Positions 57,317 to 64,000 of a stretch of DNA of 64,000 nucleotides are shown here, piece by piece. The notes beneath the pieces are model-generated. The model was not told the origin of the DNA and made no database searches. It worked only from the letters and a program-made list of their open reading frames with translations. Each line of letters begins with the position of its first letter. Position 1 is the stretch's first letter. This stretch comes from Rhizobium giardinii bv. giardinii H152 (GTDB taxonomy: Bacteria; Pseudomonadota; Alphaproteobacteria; Rhizobiales; Rhizobiaceae). The translations under genes were made by a program, and so were the position numbers. Where the stretch lies: the NCBI RefSeq assembly GCF_000379605.1, contig NZ_KB902578.1:594291-658290 (forward strand), read 5' to 3'.

Positions 57317-58912
57317 ATGAAAAAGCTCTCTACTCTCCTTGCAGCAACCGCAATCGTCACTTTGATGGCAGGTTCTGCATGGTCGAAGACATTGGTCTAT
57401 TGCTCCGAAGCATCGCCGGAAGGCTTCGATCCGGGCCTCTACACGGGCGGTCAGACTTTCGATGCGTCATCGCGCACTGTCTATAACCGTCTGGTGGAGT
57501 TCAAGCATGGCTCGACGGAGCTCGAACCCGGCCTGGCTGAAAGCTATGAAGTCTCCGCCGACGGCACCGAATACACTTTCAAGCTGCGCCCTGGCGTCAA
57601 GTTCCAGACCACCGAATTCTTCACCCCGACGCGCGAACTCAATGCCGACGACGTCATCTTCTCGTTCGAGCGCCAGTACAAGGCTGACAACCCCTGGAAC
57701 AAGTATGTTGCCGGCGCTTCCTGGGAATATTTCTCGGGCATGGGTTTCCCGGACCTGATCGATTCGATCACCAAGGTCGATGACCTGACAGTCAAGTTCA
57801 AGCTGAAGCGCGCCGAAGCGCCGTTCCTCGCAAACCTCGGCATGGATTTCGCCTCGATCCTGTCGAAAGAGTATGCAGACAAACTCGCCGCCGACGGCAA
57901 GATGGAACTGATGAACCAGCAGCCGCTTGGCACCGGTCCGTTCACCTTCGTCGCCTACCAGACGGACGCTGCGATCCGCTACAAGGCCAACCCGGACTAC
58001 TGGGCAGGCAAGGAAAAGATCGACGATCTCGTCTTCGCCATCACCACCGACGCCGCAATTCGTGCGCAGAAGCTGAAGGCCGGCGAATGCCACATCATGC
58101 CGTATCCGAACGCAGCCGACGTTGCCGAGCTGAAGAAGGACGAAAACCTGACGGTTCTCGAGCAGGAAGGCCTGAACGTTTCCTACCTCGCCTACAACAC
58201 GCTCGTTGCGCCGTTCGACAAGGCTGAAGTACGCAAGGCGCTCAACATGGCCGTCAACAAGCAGGCCATCGTCGACGCCGTGTTCCAGGGGGCCGCAAAG
58301 GTCGCCAAGAACCCGATCCCGCCGACGATGTGGTCCTACAACGACGCCATCGAGGACGACAAGTATGATCCGGAAGCGGCCAAGAAGATGCTTGAAGAGG
58401 CTGGCGTCAAGGATCTCAAGATGAAGATCTGGGCCATGCCGGTCGCCCGTCCGTACATGCTGAACGCACGCCGGGCAGCGGAACTGATGCAGGCCGATCT
58501 GGCCGCGATCGGTGTGACGGTCGAAATCGTCTCCTATGAGTGGGCTGAGTATCTGAAGCTGTCCTCCGCCAAGGACCGCGACGGTGCGGCCATCCTCGGC
58601 TGGACCGGTGACAACGGTGATCCGGACAACTTCCTCGATACCCTGCTCGGTTGCGACGCCGTCGGCGGCAACAACCGCGCCCAGTGGTGCAACAAGGAGT
58701 TCGACGACCTGATGACCAAGGCGAAGGCAACCGCCGACGTCGCAGAGCGCACGAAGTACTATGAAGAAGCACAGGTGATCTTCAAGAAGGAAGCCCCCTG
58801 GAACACGCTCGACCACTCGCTCGTCTTCGTTCCGCTGAGCAAGAAGGTCTCCGGCTTCGTCATGGATCCGCTCGGTATTCACCGCTTCAACGGCGTTGAT
58901 ATCGCAGAGTAA
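57317..58912 (+). CDS. dppA: Peptide ABC transporter, periplasmic binding protein (DppA-like)
   Basis: 531 residues from ATG 57317, which gives a clean signal peptide (MKKLSTLLAATAIVTLMAGS, cleaved after AWS). Family 5 solute-binding protein: TLVYCSEASPEGFDPGLYTG, YTFKLRPGVKF and VRKALNMAVNKQAIVDAVF are typical; YCSEASPEGFDP is characteristic of DppA. It binds dipeptides, and in some bacteria haem or 5-aminolevulinate. First gene of dppABCDF, separated by 93 bp from dppB; the binding protein is expected in excess. Nearness to rirA raises, but does not prove, a haem role. Confidence 0.93.
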   Translation: MKKLSTLLAATAIVTLMAGSAWSKTLVYCSEASPEGFDPGLYTGGQTFDASSRTVYNRLVEFKHGSTELEPGLAESYEVSADGTEYTFKLRPGVKFQTTEFFTPTRELNADDVIFSFERQYKADNPWNKYVAGASWEYFSGMGFPDLIDSITKVDDLTVKFKLKRAEAPFLANLGMDFASILSKEYADKLAADGKMELMNQQPLGTGPFTFVAYQTDAAIRYKANPDYWAGKEKIDDLVFAITTDAAIRAQKLKAGECHIMPYPNAADVAELKKDENLTVLEQEGLNVSYLAYNTLVAPFDKAEVRKALNMAVNKQAIVDAVFQGAAKVAKNPIPPTMWSYNDAIEDDKYDPEAAKKMLEEAGVKDLKMKIWAMPVARPYMLNARRAAELMQADLAAIGVTVEIVSYEWAEYLKLSSAKDRDGAAILGWTGDNGDPDNFLDTLLGCDAVGGNNRAQWCNKEFDDLMTKAKATADVAERTKYYEEAQVIFKKEAPWNTLDHSLVFVPLSKKVSGFVMDPLGIHRFNGVDIAE

Positions 58913-59005
58913 TCTTTCATTCGATCTATGCCGCCGCATGTGTGGTGGCAGTTTCCGGCGGCTCGATTTCCTCGGGCCGCCGGTTTCACAACCGGACTAA
59001 CGCCC

Positions 59006-60010
59006 ATGTTGCGCTTTATTTTCGGACGGCTCGCCGTCCTGATCCCCACGTTTATCGGGGTATCCATTATCGCTTTCTCGTTCATCCGCCTGCTTCCCGG
59101 TGATCCGGTAATGCTGATGTCGGGCGAGCGCGTGATGTCTCCCGAACGCCATGCCCAGCTGATGGCCGACCTCGGTCTCGACCGGCCGATCTACATCCAG
59201 TATTTCGACTATCTGCTGAACCTGTTGCAAGGCGATTTCGGCAGCTCGATCGTCACCAAACGTGCCGTGCTGACCGATTTCCTGCAATTGTTCCCCGCAA
59301 CCATTGAGCTGTCTCTCTGCGCCATCATTCTGGCCGTTTGCCTCGGCGTTCCGGCAGGCGTGCTGGCCGCGGTCAAGCGCGGTACCTGGCTCGATCAGAC
59401 GCTGATGGGGACCGCGCTGGTCGGTTATTCCATGCCGATCTTCTGGTGGGGGCTGCTGCTCGTCATCTTCTTCTCGGGATATCTCGGCTGGACGCCCGTC
59501 TCGGGCCGTATCTCGCTGATGTACTTCTTCCCGCAGGTCACCGGCTTCATGCTGATCGACAGCCTGATCTCGGGGCAGGCAGGCGCCTTCAAATCGGCGG
59601 TCACCTATCTGATCCTGCCGACCATCGTGCTTGCAACGATCCCGCTGGCTGTCATCGCCCGCCAGACGCGCTCTGCGATGCTGGAGGTGCTCGGCGAGGA
59701 CTATGTGCGAACCGCCCGCTCGAAGGGTCTGTCGCCATTCCGCGTGATCGGCATCCACGCGCTGCGCAATGCCCTGATCCCTGTCGTCACCACTATCGGA
59801 CTTCAGGTGGGGGTTCTGCTCGCCGGCGCGATCCTGACCGAAACCATCTTCTCATGGCCGGGTATCGGCAAGTGGATGGTCGATTCGGTGTTCAAGCGCG
59901 ACTATCAGGTGGTGCAGGGCGGCCTGATGCTGATCGCCGCCGTGATCATGGTCGTCAACCTCATCGTCGATGTGCTCTACGGGTTCATCAATCCGCGTAT
60001 CCGGTACTAG
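59006..60010 (+). CDS. dppB: Peptide ABC transporter, permease DppB
   Basis: 334 residues, DppB/OppB type. MLRFIFGRLAVLIPTFIGVS is the classic first helix, followed by SFIRLLPGDPVMLM; the EAA loop is YVRTARSKGLSPFRVIGIHA. Six helices in all. I chose ATG 59006 over 58928 because the family N-terminus begins there. It pairs with DppC in the inner membrane; the next gene starts 9 bp after the stop with GGAGGG between. Confidence 0.95.
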   Translation: MLRFIFGRLAVLIPTFIGVSIIAFSFIRLLPGDPVMLMSGERVMSPERHAQLMADLGLDRPIYIQYFDYLLNLLQGDFGSSIVTKRAVLTDFLQLFPATIELSLCAIILAVCLGVPAGVLAAVKRGTWLDQTLMGTALVGYSMPIFWWGLLLVIFFSGYLGWTPVSGRISLMYFFPQVTGFMLIDSLISGQAGAFKSAVTYLILPTIVLATIPLAVIARQTRSAMLEVLGEDYVRTARSKGLSPFRVIGIHALRNALIPVVTTIGLQVGVLLAGAILTETIFSWPGIGKWMVDSVFKRDYQVVQGGLMLIAAVIMVVNLIVDVLYGFINPRIRY

Positions 60011-60019
60011 GAGGGTCCG

Positions 60020-60913
60020 ATGGCTGTTGTCGAACTCAAAACCATCACGCCGCCGACCGGTCTCGCCGAGTTCTGGTTCTATTTCTCTCGCAACAAGGGC
60101 GCGGTGATCGGCCTTGCGGTGTTCCTGATCATTCTTTTCCTGGCCGTTTTTGCAATGTTTGCGGCGCCGCATAGTCCGAGCATTCAAAACCGCGAGGTGC
60201 TGCTTTTGCCGCCGGCCTGGGTCGAAGGCGGCAGGTTCACCTATTTCCTCGGAACCGATGCCGTCGGCCGCGATATCCTGTCCCGCCTGATCTATGGCGC
60301 GCGCTTCTCGCTGTTTATTGGCGTTGTCGTCGTCAGTCTTTCGGTTGTCTCCGGCGTGCTTGTCGGTCTGATCGCAGGCTATTTCCGCGGCCGCACCGAT
60401 ACGATCATCATGCGCGTGATGGACATCATCCTGGCCTTCCCATCGCTGCTTCTGGCCCTCGTGCTTGTCGCTGTTCTCGGGCCGGGGCTGCTCAACGCGA
60501 TGATCGCGATCTCGCTTGTCAATCTGCCGCATTTCGTCCGCCTGACGCGTGCGGCGGTGATGACGGAGCGCACCAAGGACTATGTCATCGCCTCGAAAGT
60601 GGCAGGGGCCGGGACGCTGCGGCTGATGTTCCTGACCATCCTGCCGAACTGCCTCGCGCCGCTGATCGTTCAGGCAACGCTTGCCTTTTCGGCTGCCATC
60701 CTCGATGCGGCGGCTCTGGGCTTCCTCGGCATGGGTGCCCAGCCGCCGACGCCGGAATGGGGTACGATGCTTGCCGAAGCGCGCGAATTCATCCAGCGCG
60801 CCTGGTGGGTCGTGACCTTCCCCGGCCTTGCCATTCTCATTACCGTTCTTGCCATCAACCTGATGGGAGACGGCCTGCGCGATGCGCTTGATCCCAAGTT
60901 GAAGAGGTCGTGA
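60020..60913 (+). CDS. dppC: Peptide ABC transporter, permease DppC
   Basis: 297 residues. The N-terminus has GLAEFWFYFSRNKGAVIGLA with the OppC_N helix, then LGTDAVGRDILSRLIYGARF, the hallmark of DppC/OppC; EAA loop YVIASKVAGAGTLRLMFLTI and GFLGMGAQPPTPEWGTMLAE near the end. Forms the channel with DppB. The stop overlaps the dppD start (TGATG), giving translational coupling. Confidence 0.95.
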   Translation: MAVVELKTITPPTGLAEFWFYFSRNKGAVIGLAVFLIILFLAVFAMFAAPHSPSIQNREVLLLPPAWVEGGRFTYFLGTDAVGRDILSRLIYGARFSLFIGVVVVSLSVVSGVLVGLIAGYFRGRTDTIIMRVMDIILAFPSLLLALVLVAVLGPGLLNAMIAISLVNLPHFVRLTRAAVMTERTKDYVIASKVAGAGTLRLMFLTILPNCLAPLIVQATLAFSAAILDAAALGFLGMGAQPPTPEWGTMLAEAREFIQRAWWVVTFPGLAILITVLAINLMGDGLRDALDPKLKRS

Positions 60914-61767
60914 TGTCCCTTCTCGAAGTCGAAAATCTGGTTGTCGAATTCCAGACGGCGTCCGGGCCTTTCCGCGCCGTGAACGGCGTATCGCTCAAGG
61001 TGAACGAGGGCGAGGTGCTGGCGATCGTTGGCGAGTCCGGTTCGGGCAAGTCGGTGTCCATGCTCGCGGCAATGGGCCTTTTGCCCTGGACCGCGAAGGT
61101 GACCGCCGACAAGCTGCAGTTCAACGGCATCGACCTGCTCGGCATGTCGTCGTCGGAACGCCGCAGGATCGTCGGCAAGGACATTGCCATGATCTTCCAG
61201 GAACCGATCGCCAGCCTCAACCCCTGTTTCACGGTCGGCTTCCAGATCGAAGAGGTGCTGCGTCTCCATCTTGGTCTCGACAAGGCGGCCCGCAGGGCGC
61301 GCGCCATCGAGCTTTTCGAACTGGTGGGCATTCCCAATCCGGCCGAACGGCTGAGCCATTTCCCGCACCAGATGTCGGGCGGCCAGTGCCAGCGCGTCAT
61401 GATCGCGATTGCGCTGTCCTGCAATCCGAAACTGTTGATCGCCGATGAGCCGACGACGGCGCTCGACGTGACGATTCAGAAGCAAATTCTGGATCTCCTG
61501 ATGCGGCTGCAGGCGGAGCATGGCATGGGGATGATCATCATCACCCATAACATGGGCGTGGTGGCCGAAACCGCCGACCGCGTCATCGTCCAGTACAAGG
61601 GCCGCAAGATCGAGGAGGCGGACGTGTTGTCGCTGTTTGAATCCCCCAAAAGCGCCTATACGCGCGCGCTCCTTTCGGCCTTGCCGGACAATGCGACCGG
61701 CGACCGGCTACCGACGATTGCCGAGTTTCTCAGTGACGACCAGATCTTTGCAGGAGCTGTCCGATGA
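60913..61767 (+). CDS. dppD: Peptide ABC transporter, ATPase DppD
   Basis: 284 residues. Walker A GESGSGKSVSMLAAMGL, Q-loop IFQEPIASLNP, signature MSGGQCQRVMIAIAL, Walker B LLIADEPTTALDVT, H-loop ITHNMGVVAET. ATG 60913 overlaps the dppC stop by one base; GTG 60910 is a possible start one codon earlier. It is shorter than E. coli DppD (about 327), because the C-terminal oligopeptide/Fe-S tail (CxPxC-type) is reduced: the protein ends DDQIFAGAVR without the Cys cluster. Works with DppF as a heterodimer. Confidence 0.94.
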   Translation: MSLLEVENLVVEFQTASGPFRAVNGVSLKVNEGEVLAIVGESGSGKSVSMLAAMGLLPWTAKVTADKLQFNGIDLLGMSSSERRRIVGKDIAMIFQEPIASLNPCFTVGFQIEEVLRLHLGLDKAARRARAIELFELVGIPNPAERLSHFPHQMSGGQCQRVMIAIALSCNPKLLIADEPTTALDVTIQKQILDLLMRLQAEHGMGMIIITHNMGVVAETADRVIVQYKGRKIEEADVLSLFESPKSAYTRALLSALPDNATGDRLPTIAEFLSDDQIFAGAVR

Positions 61768-62588
61768 CCCCTGTTCTTGAAGCGAGAAACCTCGTCCGCG
61801 ACTATCATATCCCGGGCAGCCTGCTCAAACGGGCCAGAATCGTTCATGCCGTCAAGGGCGTCAGTTTCGCGGTCGATCAGGGCAAGACACTTGCCATCGT
61901 CGGCGAGAGCGGTTGCGGCAAGTCGACCTTGGCGCGGATCGTCACGATGATCGATCCGGCCACATCAGGTGAAATGCTCATTGATGGAGAAAAGGTCGAT
62001 ATTGCCAGGGATGGCCTTACCTCGGAAATGCGCCGCAAAGTGCAAATCGTCTTCCAGAATCCCTACGGCACGCTCAACCCGCGCAAGAAGATCGGCGACA
62101 TTCTCAGCGAGCCGCTGATCATCAATACCAGGATGAAGGCGGACGAGCGTCGCGACATGGCCATGGCCATGTTGAAGAAGGTCGGGCTTGAGGAGAAGCA
62201 CTACGGCCGCTATCCGCACATGTTCTCCGGCGGCCAGCGCCAGCGCGTCGCCATCGCACGCGCGCTGATGCTCAACCCGCGGCTTCTGGTGCTGGACGAA
62301 CCGGTTTCGGCGCTCGACCTATCGGTGCAGGCCCAGGTGCTCAATCTGCTCGCCGATCTGCAGGACGAATTCCAGCTGACCTATGTCTTCATCAGTCACG
62401 ACCTGTCGGTGGTGCGCTATATCGCCGACGACGTGATGGTGATGTATTACGGCGAAGCCGTCGAATATGGCAGCCGCGAGGAGGTCTTCAGCGATCCGAA
62501 GCACAGCTACACCAAGACGCTTTTCGCTGCGACCCCGCGCGCCGATGTGGACAGCATCAAGGCGCGCCTTGCCCGGAAGGCTGCGTGA
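61764..62588 (+). CDS. dppF: Peptide ABC transporter, ATPase DppF
   Basis: 274 residues. Walker A GESGCGKSTLARIVTMI, Q-loop VFQNPYGTLNPRKK, signature FSGGQRQRVAIARAL, Walker B LLVLDEPVSALDLS, H-loop ISHDLSVVRYIAD. ATG 61764 overlaps the dppD stop (ATGA). Shorter than E. coli DppF (about 334) because it ends soon after the ABC core (ATPRADVDSIKARLARKAA). Last gene of dppABCDF; no clear terminator follows before the RidA gene. Confidence 0.95.
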   Translation: MTPVLEARNLVRDYHIPGSLLKRARIVHAVKGVSFAVDQGKTLAIVGESGCGKSTLARIVTMIDPATSGEMLIDGEKVDIARDGLTSEMRRKVQIVFQNPYGTLNPRKKIGDILSEPLIINTRMKADERRDMAMAMLKKVGLEEKHYGRYPHMFSGGQRQRVAIARALMLNPRLLVLDEPVSALDLSVQAQVLNLLADLQDEFQLTYVFISHDLSVVRYIADDVMVMYYGEAVEYGSREEVFSDPKHSYTKTLFAATPRADVDSIKARLARKAA

Positions 62589-62712
62589 TTCCCAGGCAGA
62601 ATGACGCCGGCTTTTTCGCAATGACGGTTTCGCTTGTCAGAAATCTGCGATAAATCGCCAGCGTCTCAACATTCACAGATGCGGCCAGCCGCAAACCACG
62701 AGGACTATGAAG

Positions 62713-63057
62713 ATGGACATCAAACGCTTCGAAACCGGCCCGCGCATGAGCCAGGCCGTCGTGCACAACGGCACGGTTTATCTCGCCGGTCAGGTCGGCA
62801 ATGCCGGCGACGACGTTGCGACCCAGACCAAGCAGGCGCTCGCCGAAGTCGACCGTCTGCTGGCGCTCGCAGGCACCGACAAGAGCCGCATCCTGTCGGC
62901 AACGGTCTGGCTGGCCGACATGGTCGATTTCCCGAAGATGAACGCGGTCTGGGACGCCTGGGCATCGCCGGGCAACACCCCGGCGCGCGCGACCGGTGAA
63001 GCCAAGCTTGCAAGCCCGGAATACCTCGTCGAGGTCATCGTTATCGCGGCTCTCTAA
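62713..63057 (+). CDS. RidA/YjgF/UK114-family protein
   Basis: 114 residues. GTVYLAGQVGNAGDDVATQT and AEVDRLLALAGTDKSRILSA are family signatures, and PARATGEAKLASPEYLVEVI keeps the Arg that binds the carboxylate of imine substrates, so enamine/imine deaminase activity is plausible. It differs in sequence from E. coli RidA and belongs to one of the other subgroups. ATG 62713 is preferred to 62707: GAGG at 62700 gives a normal spacing only to the former. It lies 124 bp after dppF; perhaps separately transcribed. Confidence 0.88.
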   Translation: MDIKRFETGPRMSQAVVHNGTVYLAGQVGNAGDDVATQTKQALAEVDRLLALAGTDKSRILSATVWLADMVDFPKMNAVWDAWASPGNTPARATGEAKLASPEYLVEVIVIAAL

Positions 63058-63103
63058 GGCGCGGACGTACTAGGGCCGGCTCGCCGGTCCGCTGGGAATT
63101 TTA

Positions 63104-63138
63104 GCCGGCGCCTCCAGGGGCGCCGGTCTTTTATTTTT
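63104..63138 (+). terminator. Terminator after RidA gene
   Basis: CCGGCGCC (63105-63112) pairs with GGCGCCGG (63119-63126), plus a G-T pair at the base, then TCTTTTATTTTT. Confidence 0.9.
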
Positions 63139-63254
63139 GGAATCCTGCTTCCCAACGATCCCTACGCGTTGCCTCTGTGGGCGGAACAAATCGGCGTCCT
63201 GTTGCGTTAACTTGTGCATTCTTCCGGATGCGGTTCGAGCATAGGGAATGTGTC

Positions 63255-63425
63255 ATGCTTTACTGGTTGCCAAGACTATGCCTATGCCTGTTCGTCGGTG
63301 CGGTTCTGGGGTTCGGTCTCTTGCCCGCAACGTCTGAAGACATTGCCAATACCCTGATCGTGGTAGCGCTGGGCCTTGGCCTGTTCTCGCTGACGCTTCA
63401 TGTTTTTCCGCCGGAACGGTATTGA
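63255..63425 (+). CDS. Small hypothetical membrane protein
   Basis: 56 residues with two hydrophobic stretches: MLYWLPRLCLCLFVGAVLGF and LIVVALGLGLFSLTLHVFP. ATG 63255 has AGGGAA upstream at proper distance; the frame stays open to 63177 without membrane character. Probably a two-helix inner-membrane peptide. I do not recognise it. It precedes a sensor gene with about 160 bp between. Confidence 0.55.
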   Translation: MLYWLPRLCLCLFVGAVLGFGLLPATSEDIANTLIVVALGLGLFSLTLHVFPPERY

Positions 63426-63586
63426 CGGTGGGCGGACCTCAACCACAATATGGTTTTCTTTTTCGGCCAGCCCTGTACGCTCGCAGCGCGCGCATTGAGC
63501 AAGATTAAGCCTTGATTGCGTTCTCACTTCCGGGGGCGAATGATACGGACGAGGGAGAGCGTGACCATCATGCAGCGGGGCAGGGG

Positions 63587-64000
63587 ATGGTGACCGGGCG
63601 ATCGGCGTTTTCCCGAGCGGTGCCGCTCCTGCTGTTTGCCGGCGCCTTTCTGTTGCTCGGCCTGGTTCTGGTCTCGCTACGTTTTGCCTCGCAGACCGAG
63701 AGGAGCTCTCGAGAGGCCCTCGAGGCAGCCCGGCTGAACAATCGCGCGCTTTTGCTTCTCACGCTGGTGCAGGATGCGGAGACCAGCCAGCGCGGATACC
63801 TGTTGACGGGTGAAGAAAAGTATCTGGCGCCTTTCAAGCGAGCCGAATCCCTCATCCACGTGCAATTCCAGAGCATCACAGGTGACATGGCGAAGATTGG
63901 AATCAGCGCGATCACCGTCGACCGGCTGAAGCGTCTGATCGATGACAAATTGGCGGAAATGCAGAGCACCATCGCAATGAAGGCGGCGGGCAGGGACGGG
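63587..64000 (+). CDS. Sensor protein with CHASE3 domain, C-terminus beyond the window
   Basis: An open frame from ATG 63587 (MVTGRSAFSRAV) to the right edge, 138 codons. One membrane helix at about 13-35 (PLLLFAGAFLLLGLVLVSLR), then the start of a CHASE3 periplasmic domain: TLVQDAETSQRGYLLTGEEK is its hallmark. The output part lies outside; CHASE3 proteins are usually histidine kinases, sometimes chemoreceptors or cyclases. AGGGG touches the ATG, so GTG 63590 is also possible as start. No in-frame ATG is found upstream to about 63540. Confidence 0.8.
   Translation, partial: MVTGRSAFSRAVPLLLFAGAFLLLGLVLVSLRFASQTERSSREALEAARLNNRALLLLTLVQDAETSQRGYLLTGEEKYLAPFKRAESLIHVQFQSITGDMAKIGISAITVDRLKRLIDDKLAEMQSTIAMKAAGRDG

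Overview
The window reads as ordinary chromosomal DNA of an alphaproteobacterium in the Rhizobiaceae (Sinorhizobium/Rhizobium/Agrobacterium group). It has high GC, dense genes, an agl alpha-glucoside uptake operon, a zwf-pgl-edd cluster, a RirA iron regulator, a CbrA/PdhS-type cell-cycle kinase beside a phasin, and a tRNA-His with A73 and no encoded G-1, which is an alphaproteobacterial trait. From memory, the order aceA / regulator / pot / acsA2 / cbrA / phaP / mmsA / rirA / dpp resembles one S. meliloti chromosomal stretch; I could not check this. I see no insertion sequence, phage, CRISPR array or integrase.

Layout. 1-7.6 kb: surface polysaccharide genes (GT2, GT4, WecG/TagA, a putative glycosyltransferase, a Wzx-like flippase and a GumC/Wzz-like protein without a kinase domain). 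No polymerase or outer-membrane exporter lies in the window. 7.9-8.8 kb: folD. 8.8-16.8 kb: aglR and the divergent aglEFGAK operon, with two copies of a 12-bp LacI-type palindrome. 16.9-17.8 kb: a PilZ-like protein and a GFA protein. 17.8-21.9 kb: zwf-pgl-edd, giving the Entner-Doudoroff route for the glucose released by AglA. 22-24.8 kb: a PuuA/PuuB-like pair for gamma-glutamylated polyamines. 24.9-26.1 kb: a flavoprotein. 26.8-31.4 kb: two chemoreceptors with different sensor domains and nearly the same signalling domain.

31.8-36 kb: a LysR regulator, a small protein, isocitrate lyase and a divergent ScfR/RamB-type regulator. 36.2-40.3 kb: potFGHI polyamine importer. 40.3-42.5 kb: a small membrane protein and an AsmA-family gene split by a frameshift. 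42.6-49.4 kb: acetoacetate-CoA ligase, the large CbrA-like kinase and a phasin with two PhaR-type boxes. 49.6-52.6 kb: tRNA-His, a LysR regulator with an ABM-domain protein, and mmsA. 52.8-54.9 kb: a DUF898 membrane protein coupled to an M48 protease. 55-57 kb: rirA with an Irr-type box, a receiver protein and a LuxR solo. 57.3-63.1 kb: dppABCDF and a RidA protein. The window ends inside a CHASE3 sensor gene.

The shared theme is heterotrophic carbon and nitrogen use: sugar, polyamine and peptide import, the Entner-Doudoroff pathway, the glyoxylate shunt and PHB/acetoacetate metabolism, with local regulators and chemotaxis. I found no clear undescribed system. The best leads are the regulatory palindromes, the AsmA frameshift, the DUF898-M48 pair and the incomplete polysaccharide cluster.
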